Origin: Malachius bipustulatus
Taxonomy: Eukaryota > Arthropoda > Insecta > Coleoptera > Melyridae
Length of the DNA: 64,000 nucleotides
Reading direction: 5' to 3'
Assembly: GCA_910589415.1 (NCBI GenBank)
Contig: OU342636.1
Location: forward strand, 5,748,437-5,812,436
The notes under the pieces: model-generated
Told to the model about the DNA's origin: nothing
Databases searched by the model: none
What the model saw: the letters and a program-made list of their open reading frames with translations, nothing else
Made by a program: the position numbers and the translations under genes
Part shown: positions 55,616-64,000 of the stretch, one piece after another
Layout of the letters: the number at the start of each line of letters is the position of its first letter
Numbering within the stretch: the first letter of the stretch is position 1

Positions 55616-56610
55616 TACAGGGTGCACCATGTATCCTTCTCTATATGGCTATCTCCTAACGCTAACAGATACAGGGTTGGTTAAACAAGTCCAAAGAAGT
55701 GCAATTTTGTGGCCATCTTGATTCCGTCGAGACATACAAGATATCTGTGATCGTTCCTGAAATATCCTGAAAAAACTAAAAAATCGAGATTTCTTATTTT
55801 TTCCATATCTTTTTTATTATTGGAGATTAATTAATAATTTTTTGTGGGCTTACATAAGTCGGCAAGAGCTACCCATCTGACATTTCAAAAATTTTCAAAG
55901 CCGACTAGATCCCAGAGTTTTCATAGTCAACTTTCGGTTTTCTTATAGCCACCATATTGTTTTTTTATGTTGTTCGATATAAAAAAATCATAAAAACTAA
56001 AAATTGTTTAACTTCAGAGAATAAATTTAAAAAATTTTTATTCTTCTTTTTTCTTTACAAAAAAGACACATTTTAGACCGTTTCATAGATAAATTAAAAA
56101 ACCATTAGGCAAGCACTATTTCGGCTATTTTACAAATGTCGACGTTTTTCGACGATTTTTTTTAGGTTTCTTTGAAAAAAGAAAAATTAAAAACAAAAAT
56201 TTTTTTTTTAAGTTTATTAATTTTTGGTTTCCATTATTTGTTTCATATCGAACGACATAAAAAAATAATATGGCGGCCATAAGAAAAACGAAAGTTGACT
56301 GAGAAAACTCTTGGATCTAGTAGGCCTTGAAAATTTTTGAAATGTCAGATGGATAGCTCTTAACGGCTTATGTAAGCCTACAAAAAATTATTTATTAATT
56401 TCCAATAATAAAAAAGATATGACGAAAATAAGAAATCTCGATTTTTCAGTTTTTTCAGGATATTTCAGGAACGGTCACAGATATCTTGCATGTCTTGACG
56501 GATTCGAGATGGCCACAAAACTGCGCATCTTTTCTCTAATTTAACCGACCCTGTATCTCTTAGCGTTCAGGAGATAGCAATATAGAGAAGGATACATGGT
56601 GCACCCTGTA
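55616..56610. mobile_element. Palindromic MITE, locus D (995 bp), TA duplication
   Basis: The ends are TACAGGGTGCACCATGTATCC and complement, with TA at 55614-55615 and 56611-56612. The arms meet near 56110. No ORF. Its inner sequence differs from loci A-C, but the CAGGGTG start is the same kind. Confidence 0.88.
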
Positions 56611-56612
56611 TA

Positions 56613-57819
56613 CATAAGATTTACAAGAGTAAATAAATAGCTAGGTACTTAACTTACATTTACAAGTCTCTAAAATTTTACAATTTACCTCTAAAAATTG
56701 CGTTTTTAGTTTTTCGAATTTTAAATTTTGAAATAAAATGACATTTCAACTAATCGTCATAACCTAAATTAATTTAGTAACTCTATTCCAGTGACTATTT
56801 TAGTAACAACTATCACCATAACCAACCTAATCAGTCTTGTAGCCCACCGTTCCCCTAGAATTTTGACTTGGTGGAATCCATCTAAATAAAAAATAAAGTA
56901 TATCTGTGATCTGAGTGAGACGGTTCATCAGATACACGCCACTTGACTACCCGGGCGCCGATACGAGGAGAAGCTATACATTATATGACTGTTGTGCCTG
57001 CCTAAACGTTTTGTTTCTATTCTGTACGTCATTTACCGCATTAATTAGATCTTCTTCAGAATATCTTTGAATATCTGGTCGTTTCTTTTTATAATTTCTC
57101 ACCATCGTGACTGCAAAGAAACAATAATTATTGAATAATCAATGTTTGGGGTAATTGTAAACAGTGTTTACAATTTCCCCAAAAACCTGTTTACCCCTTG
57201 TTTCGATTTTTCCGGGGTAATTGTAAACACGTCTCTATTAACTCAGTCGTGAAATATAACCTGATACTTTAATATGTTCCAAGCACCTCATAAAACTATA
57301 AACAACTATCACATAAATGAAATATCTTACCTTAGTCACACTTTGAATTTTTATCTCAATAAGTACCTTATTAGAATAAACACGTTACACAACTTTTCTA
57401 TACCTCAGTCGACCAACAGATATAGTAATAAAACTGCGCACAAACTTTTAAGGTCCACGTAGTCACATCTGTAGGCAGATAGTGCCTTATTTATTGGTTA
57501 CCTGGTTCCGGTAAACCAATGAGAAGGGCATTCTAAGGTTTGTGTATATAATTCTTGTGTATAAGGTCTGCCTACCTGGATTGTAAACTTACCGCGCACT
57601 TTTGTTACTATATCTTTTGGCCGACTGAGGTATAGCACTGTTTCCAAGAAATTATTTTATATTCTAAGCAAACGATACAAACACAATTTGTAAGTCAGCC
57701 ATAACAAACGAAGACTGCATGCGTCGCGTCTGGCGCCGAACGCTCTTGTTGCCCGCCAAATTCAAAAGTTATAGAATGTGTTTACAATAGCTCCTGTTCA
57801 CTATTACCCCAACTAACTA
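56613..57819. other. 5' part of the pogo-like element, no gene seen
   Basis: GGGGTAATTGTAAACA-type sub-terminal repeats lie at 57150-57235. The outermost TIR is at the right end. No ORF of note. Confidence 0.55.
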
Positions 57820-57972
57820 TAATAGAGCAATAGTTGTTGGATGTTACACATCCAGTTCATTCATGCCAAAGATATCGTGTTATCCACAAAATTTTTCATC
57901 AACTATTGCCTTGAACAAAATGAAGTATGTCTGCCACTTCTGCCAGATAAAACACAAACAATAATTGATAGT

Positions 57973-58455
57973 CAATGAAAAATACACGGTGGGTTCGGCT
58001 AGCGCCATAGGATGCAACCCCAGGCAGCCAAAAACGCATGCCAACAACTGGGTGCAGTGCCTCCCGGTGTGCGTGAAGGTAGGAGAAGGCCTACTATCCA
58101 AAATTTGACAAAAAGTGAACGACATATCGCAAAACAATATGCCATTCATTGATGTCATGCTGTGAGTCAGGGGTGGAAATTGTAGACACGTGTTTCGTCC
58201 TAATTGGGACTCTTGGGTTGACCTAAGTCTTGTTACCATAGGTTGCATCCTATGGCGCAAGCCGAACCCACCGTGTATTTTTCATTCATCATTTTTCTCA
58301 CTATTAAGTGACTAAGGTTGTACTATGGGTTAGCAAGATACATTGTACTGAAGAGTCCCAATTAGGACGAAACACGTGTCTACAATTTCCACCCCTGACT
58401 CACAGCATGACATCAATGAATGGCCTATTGTTTTGCGATATGTCGTTCACTTTTT
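57973..58455. repeat. Element with interleaved inverted repeats, flanked by CAATAATTGATAG
   Basis: Four arms occur in the order a (57973-58020), b (58107-58215), a' (58240-58290), b' (58351-58455), where a' is the complement of a and b' of b. The 13-base direct repeat CAATAATTGATAG lies at each edge (about 57959-57971 and 58454-58467). No ORF of significance. Confidence 0.8.
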
Positions 58456-58596
58456 GTCAATAATTGATAGGTCTGTAAAGTGAACTACTCCAATCAATGA
58501 TCTACAAATCATAGAACAATAAATAAAAACATGACTACATATTGCATAATGAACTTTGTTAGAGTAAAGAAACTAACCTGGAACAACGTAAGTCGT

Positions 58597-58906
58597 TGTA
58601 GGGTACCTGTATTACCGACACTGACGCTTACTGGCCTGAGGGCCAGTTGCGCAAAAGTTAATTAAAGATTTGTCAGATAATTAATGATTTTAAATTGCAA
58701 ATTTTGAAAATATGGTGAATATTCTCAGTGGTCTTTTATTTTTTATCGGTAATTAACTCTTCTAAATGGGTGTAGAATTTATTTCCAGCAATATCAGACC
58801 AACATTTTGACAATACAGGGCATTTTAAAATCAGTAATTATCTGGCAGATCTGTAATTAACGTTTGTGCAACCGGACCTCAGTGTCGGTAATACAGGTAC
58901 CCTAAT
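58597..58906. mobile_element. 310 bp MITE with GGGTACCTGTATTACCGACA ends
   Basis: The ends AGGGTACCTGTATTACCGAC and the complement are about 50 bases long and flanked by TA. The sequence near GTAATTATCT with CGTTTGTGCAACCGG resembles part of 16018-16060 in the piggyBac MITE. Non-coding. Confidence 0.8.
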
Positions 58907-59655
58907 TTGTTGTTATCTCAGAAACTCAGAATATATTATTCTGTCTTTCTTAATGAGGAAATGATTCAATTATCATTTACCATTTTATAATTTCACTTCC
59001 AAAGCACAAACAATAACAGAATTTATGAAGAATGGTGGTCAAAAATGGCATGAATCATAAAAATGTGGAAATTAAGGTAGGTGTTTACTGTTTACTAATA
59101 CAGACTGTCCGTTTTTCGCGTGCCACTATGGGGATCTCGCTTATCTTAAGAGATACGAAGTTGGTTAAATTAGGGCAAAGTAGCGTATTTTTGAGCTGAT
59201 TGATAATCTGAAAAGAAATTTGAGCTGTCATTATTAGTTGTCAAAATATTAAAAAAAAACTGAAATTTTCAATTTTTGTTTTTATTTTTTTATTCAAAAA
59301 CCAATCAAGCAAGCCATTTTTAACTGAAACCTTGTTAAGACACTTTTCAACAAGGAACCCAAAAATAATTTTACAATAGCTCTAGCACTTGAGATAGAAG
59401 AAAATCGATGGTCAGCTTTGGTTTTTCTTATGGGCGCCATATTAGATTTTTCCATTTTTAGATTACTTTAATTTTTCTCTTTACAACGATGTATCACACA
59501 TGTTATTCATTATTGAATGTTTGGCGAAAATAAAATTTCTTATCTTGTGTCCAGAGTGCTTTGAAGAAATGTCAAGGGTCTTTTGTTTTCAACAAAACTT
59601 TGACGATTCGACCAGTCTTCTGCGGCGACATTGAATTATTAATCGAGGAAAAAGC
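58907..59655. other. Unassigned; possible half of a palindromic element
   Basis: Text at 59150-59470 (loss of symmetry, GCGCCATATTAGATTTTTCC) resembles the interior style of locus D but has no mirror half nearby. No gene. Confidence 0.35.
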
Positions 59656-59670
59656 CACTTTTCCGGTTGC

Positions 59671-60193
59671 ATGCATGCGGCTGATGATTTTTTTCATTTC
59701 GGAGTCTGGGTCAATTTAATTGTACTGCAGGCTACGGCAAGGATCAAATTGGATGAAAATATTTTTCCGGTAATTGGGGGTTTGCGTAGATGCCCTCCAG
59801 TAATTTTCATCTGTTTGGGAAATAATTTTTGGAACCGCTGGGCAAAATTCGGAAAAAATACTATAGCCGCCCAACGCCGAACGCCAGACTCCTACTCAAC
59901 AACACGGATTTCGAGAACGACACTCGAACTATACAAAACCGTGCTTCTCATCCGTTTGGGAGTTGCAAGGCACTTTTGTCACCGCGGCCCTAACTACTAG
60001 TTTTGGTGAATTCTATCATTTGTACCCGCAACTTAAAGAATATCCTGATCGATTATACGAATATTTACGAATGACTCAGTCAACGTTTAATTACATCTTG
60101 CACCTAATAGAACCAAAAATCGAAAACCAGTACACCAACTTACATAAGCAGCATATCAGTGCCGAAGAAAGATTAGTAGTAACACTCAGGTAA
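59671..60193 (+). pseudogene. PIF/Harbinger (HARBI1-like) transposase N-terminal exon
   Basis: The plus-strand peptide FGEFYHLYPQLKEYPDRLYE, RMTQSTFNYILHLIEPKIEN and HISAEERLVVTL is the characteristic N-terminal part of HARBI1-type transposases. It ends at a GTAAGAAG donor-like site (about 60191). The DDE core exon is not found downstream on this strand. An upstream frame 59671-60000 may be 5' coding remnant, with a frameshift near 59970. Confidence 0.7.
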
Positions 60194-60269
60194 GAAGAAT
60201 ATTAATCACTTATTTAGCCATTGAAACATTTACTTATTATTACATGTACAAATTAATATAATATTATGT

Positions 60270-61150
60270 TTCCCTAATAATTATAGTCCAACAAATTATT
60301 TGATTGCATAACCGTATAAGATTTATTGTCATGAAAAGTTACTTCTTGTTGTGCAGAAAAAGACGGCGTTGGCATGACACTTCTTTCTTCTTGTCTACCA
60401 TAAACACTTTCCTTTAGCAACTGCTGAACTTTTATTCTAAACGACAGCTTTTCTTCAGGTGGTATTTTTTTTTACATGCGGCAAAAGAGACGTAAAGAAT
60501 GCTACGTCTTCGTCATTTTTATCCACGTTTGATGCTTGTTTCGCCTTTTTCATTTTCATTTTTTCTTTTTCCAAGTCTAATAAGCTCTTCCCGATCATTT
60601 CTTGTTGACTGGGCCGTTTTCTGTATCCTAGATTATCATGCTTTTTAGATGACCTTGGTTGTGAAGAGGAACGTTTAACACTTCCTGAAGATTGTCCAAC
60701 ACTTGATGTTCGAGAACGTGGCGTGAGAGGAGGTGATGATAAATCATCATCATTGTCATCACCATCATCATTATTAATTTGTGTGTATTCTTCTTCGTCG
60801 CTGGTAGGAACCTCAACTTGACTATTATTAAATATCCCAGATTCACTGTTGGGAACCCAAAGTCAGTCTTTTCCGATTCGCCTAAATTGCCAGTTGCCGG
60901 TCTTTTTTTAAAAATGTCTTTTAGGAACATCAGGCTTTTAAAATAAGGCCATTCCACAGAGTCATCTTCGCTTGCTTCCTTTCCAGAAGGCAAAACAGGA
61001 AGTTTATCAAAATGTAGTTTGAACTGCTGCCTTAATACTTTCCAGGTCTTCTTAGCTGTTTCCACTAGAAAATTAAAAAAAAAACATGAGGCAGAATATG
61101 TGGCGTGTTTTTTTGGTGTGGTATCCCCAGTAGGCCACTTGTAATGCACT
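60270..61150 (-). pseudogene. MADF-BESS DNA-binding protein remnant, Harbinger-associated
   Basis: KKTWKVLRQQFKLHFDKLPV and EWPYFKSLMFLKDIFKKRP match a MADF domain. A BESS-like motif (FFTSLLPHVKK, then IPPEEKLSFRIKVQQLL) lies at 60390-60500 in shifted frames. PIF/Harbinger elements typically carry a second Myb/SANT or MADF ORF that helps the transposase enter the nucleus. Convergent orientation to the transposase exon fits. Several frameshifts are present. Confidence 0.65.
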
Positions 61151-61258
61151 ATTACAAAATTTAGCTCATTCTCCTTCGCTTCGCTATCCTTGATGGACCA
61201 GGTCTTACGAGTTCATCGTCTTCAGTACAGAGCGAAATAGCACATATAGAAATTTCTT

Positions 61259-62030
61259 TCACGTCATCTGCGATAGGATCATCAGCTCGTTGTAATCCTC
61301 TTGTTCCTCGATTTCATCATATGTTTGCTCGAAAATAGTCTTTGTTTCTTCCTCTTTATCGCTATCTTGCACTTCATAACCATGTTCTTTCAGCAATTTG
61401 TCAGTCACATAACGTTTTTTATCTGACATAAAAAGTTTTATCAAGTCCCATAACGGTTTTTTTGTTTTTTTTTTTGTTTGCACTTAAATTTAATATTTTG
61501 GTTACGCAACCACTCCTGCATTTGGATCTTGCTGGAAGAAAATGATGGTGGTTTATCGAGTTGCACCGAATGATATGGAGCGTTGTCCATGATTACCACG
61601 TACTTTCCTTCCAGTTTAGCTCCAGGAATTAGTTGGTTGACAACCCAATGTTGAAATAGCTCCCCTGTCATCAACTTGTGATGATCTCTGTCGTTATTTC
61701 TTGAATCTAATAGAAAATCACATCCTTCCAAGAAACCAAATTTAGAACCAGCATGTAAAATTGTTAATCTTTTCCCCTCAGATTTAATGGTACTGGGATT
61801 ACTTTTAACATCGGATTCGTGTATCCAGCGTCTAACTTGGGAACCATTTTGATAAATCCAAGTTTCATCAAGAAACGCGAATGTTACATTTTCACTTGAA
61901 TTTTGAAACTGAAAATTAATTTTCTTAAAAATGTTATCTTTGATGCAACGACATGACTCTTCTCACATAAAATTTTGCGGCCGTTAATAATTTTGTGCTT
62001 GTATCCCAAGATTTTAAAATTCTAAACAAT
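61259..62030 (-). pseudogene. Tc1/IS630-type DDE transposase fragment
   Basis: Minus-strand frames read TFAFLDETWIYQNGSQVRRW, KRLTILHAGSKFGFLEGCDF, LFQHWVVNQLIPGAKLEGKY and VVIMDNAPYHSVQLDKPPSF, a DDE_3 pattern with catalytic Asp in LDETW and MDNAPYH. The last catalytic block (usually NPIE-like) is absent; instead an acidic tail follows a KKPLWDLIKL segment. A frameshift in the lysine run near 61470 breaks it. Confidence 0.72.
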
Positions 62031-62313
62031 GTGGACCTAGTTCCAATAAATTATAAATTGTCACGACTGTCAGTTAGTAACGTGTCTAATGTAAAACATT
62101 TATTTTCGCTGTTGTATTTCCAAATGAGTCTTTGCAAGTCTTTTCGAAACACGTAATTTAGAAATTTATCACCTCTTGGCCTATTTCCAGAACAAAAAGG
62201 TTTTAAAGTGTCAGGACCCTGTTGCAACACACTTTTGATTCTAGTTTTACCAACCTATTATAAAAAATAATACAAGTTATCAAATTAGGTGTAAATTTAA
62301 ATTACAAACCTTA

Positions 62314-63305
62314 AAGGGCCCATACACTATGCAATTAGTTGTACGACAAGTTGTGCAGCTCAAGTAGATTCGACCGTCGAAACGATAATTGCATAGTATG
62401 TGGCGCTGTCGTTCGACAAGTCGTACAACACGGTTGAGTCGCACGGAAGTTTGGCCGGTCAAAAATTTGTTGTACAACCACGTTTGATATACGACAGATC
62501 CTACTAGTGTGTGCGTTTTTGACGACTTGTTGAAATGATTTCAAGTCAGCCGTGGACCGTGAATCGACTTCAAGGCCAACGGAAATCGACATCTCCTTTC
62601 ATGCACCCCTCCCAAAGCGTCATAGCGATTTCCCTGCATCCCATGTGCATTTTCAATAAAAATAAAATAAAAAGTATTCCTCTTTTAGGGATTTGTACAT
62701 GACCCAGCATGTCTCAGGAATTATGTTGCCGATGGCTTAAGGGGATATAGCAGTACTGAACTTGAGGTCTTCATAAGAATTTCACGTTGATGCCAAATAT
62801 CTTAGCGTGACAGTCAGTTGTTAATCTTTCTTCGGCACTGATTGCGTCCCTCAATTTTGTATCTTGTTTTGTTATTTTGGGCCGAATCAATTCTAGTAAA
62901 ATAAGTTAAACGCGTTGTTGTCCATTCTCAAATAATTTTTAAAATCTGATGGTTCACCGGTGCGTAATTCTTTCAACAAATTCATGTGTGTGTAGATTCG
63001 TCGCTGCAATAACCAGTTTTGGCATCATTTTATTTTTTTTTTCATAACTTTTCTCTTATTATCATTTATTTTAATAAAGCGATCACTATAATAATAATAG
63101 CTGTAGAGTGTTTTTTTTTCATAAAGTAGGTGGCATGATGCTCTATGTGCAGTTAGTAATGACGTACTACAAATCTTCACAACCGATTGATATTCAGATC
63201 GTTTGAGTTTGTGGTCAAAATCCTATGCAACTTGTTGCAACGATTGTCTGTTCAATCTGTAGTACAACTTGTCGTACAACTAATTGCATAGTGTATGGGC
63301 CCTTT
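62314..63305 (-). mobile_element. Internally deleted Harbinger derivative, TTA duplication
   Basis: The ends AAGGGCCCATACACTATGCA and complement continue for about 40 bases (ATTAGTTGTACGACAAGTTG), flanked by TTA. The interior (62640-62960) retains degraded minus-strand HARBI1-like sequence (RPKITKQDTKLRD, ISAEERLT), so it derives from an autonomous Harbinger element related to 59963-60193. Confidence 0.8.
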
Positions 63306-64000
63306 TAGTTAATGGCATCATGAAACAATTTCATTTCATGTGATTTGATTCATACAATAATTATTTCTAAGTCGAACCAGATGTGTGGTACCTATCACAG
63401 TTCTCGTCAGTGGCGTGTGTCGAGGAAAAATTAATATCCAACAAATATATTATTTAGACGAATTATTATGAAATCGTCCTTGAAACTTTTTTGATAACCA
63501 AAATATAAAGGGCGAGTTTTTTAATGTTTAGTACTTACAGGGATGCCGTAAAATACTTCAGTTAAAGAAACCGTTAAATGTGGAAAACAATAATAATAAT
63601 AATATCGACTTTATTTTTCGTTTACTCACGATTTACAAAAAAATAAATTTTTCACAACACATGGCGGAATCTAACAAAAATCTATTCTATTCAACCATGT
63701 AGCATGAAGAACAATTGTGGTAGTTTTATGAGCTGAATTAAAAGCAAACTTTGTTTTTTTGAAAATTCTCATGCGTTCCTGGATATTTGACAGAAACTAA
63801 ATTTTGAGAATTTTTTTATACAGACATAGCACTCTTATTATTGAGGTTAGAGAAAAATCGTAAATGTAAATGAGAACTTTTTAGACAATTTTATAACAAT
63901 TTTATAAAATTAAAAATAAAAACGGCGTACAAGTTTTTTTAATTTGTCGTGTCATTTTTGAGTTATGACATACAGTTATGTGTTTTTATGTGTCGTGTAC
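63306..64000. other. Unassigned AT-rich end of window
   Basis: Only an (AAT)n run near 63590-63603 is notable. No gene is seen. Confidence 0.5.

Larger units (their letters stand above)
46805..57819 (-). mobile_element. pogo/Tigger-like DNA transposon, swollen to 11 kb by nested insertions
   Basis: The imperfect terminal repeats are TAGGTTAGTTCGGGTAATGG at the left and TAGTTAGTTGGGGTAATAGT at the right (minus strand), each flanked by TA (46803-46804, 57820-57821). Sub-terminal GTTTACAATT motifs occur at both ends (46985-47160, 57150-57240, 57780). Pogo-type transposase parts lie inside on the minus strand (51512-51790, 47291-49160). Nested insertions are a palindrome (49506-51155), a LINE (about 51800-54905) and another palindrome (55616-56610). 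Confidence 0.7.

Noticed and set aside
54915..56895. Inverted pair TATTTTTTATTTAGATGGA at 54925 and 56875
   Set aside because: Only about 20 bases match and flanking sequence does not, so I cannot tell a TIR from chance in AT-rich DNA.

Overview
The window looks like a repeat-dense stretch of an arthropod (most likely insect) nuclear genome. It is AT-rich, one gene has GT-AG introns, and BEL/Pao, Ty3/gypsy, jockey-type LINE, piggyBac, pogo/Tigger, PIF/Harbinger and MITE sequences are nested in one another, with one tRNA-derived SINE. No species can be named from the sequence. I see only one likely host gene, a multi-exon gene with Myb/SANT-like repeats on the minus strand (17211 down to 10406), and it appears to be broken.

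Region by region. 1-3970: decayed LINE (minus strand), interrupted by a palindromic MITE at 1005-1861 whose removal leaves the reverse transcriptase frame open. 3975-8478: piggyBac-like fragment holding two diverged copies of an endogenous partiti-like viral RdRp remnant. One copy carries an extra 1.2 kb with two unidentified ORFs. 8480-10400: unassigned. 10406-17211: Myb-like gene; one intron holds a 1.3 kb GAA/TTC array, and one exon has been hit at the same TTTAAA site by a 2.57 kb long-TIR element and by a piggyBac-type MITE, with a local duplication. 17650-25731: BEL/Pao pol remnant (minus) split by a complete young gypsy element (20135-25038, plus, identical-looking 320 bp LTRs, CTTTA target duplication). 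25732-40413: 14.7 kb LTR element (minus) with 2.36 kb LTRs, ACAG duplication, gag, a giant second ORF and an env-like ORF. Its second ORF keeps protease, G-patch and the integrase C-terminal domain, but reverse transcriptase, RNase H and the integrase core are absent and a minisatellite-coded repeat domain lies there instead. A GTTAAAC slippery heptamer directly before the gag stop would join gag to ORF2 by -1 frameshifting.

40414-46800: CRE-like TGACGTCA cluster, a SINE, and head-to-tail fragments of an uncharacterised transposase-like gene, one of them split by a second palindromic MITE. 46805-57819: a pogo/Tigger-like transposon with TA duplication swollen to 11 kb by a third palindromic MITE, a truncated RNase H-bearing LINE with a stop codon at its YADD motif, and a fourth palindrome. 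57960-64000: an element with interleaved inverted repeats, a small MITE, Harbinger transposase and MADF-BESS pieces, a Tc1/IS630-type transposase fragment, and an internally deleted Harbinger derivative.

The insertion order can be read from the nesting: host or older element first, then elements with clean target duplications. The two LTR elements at 20135-40413 are the youngest and most intact. The most unusual items are the RT-less env-bearing LTR element, the palindromes that share an inner core but have unrelated outer arms, and the interleaved inverted repeat at 57973-58455.
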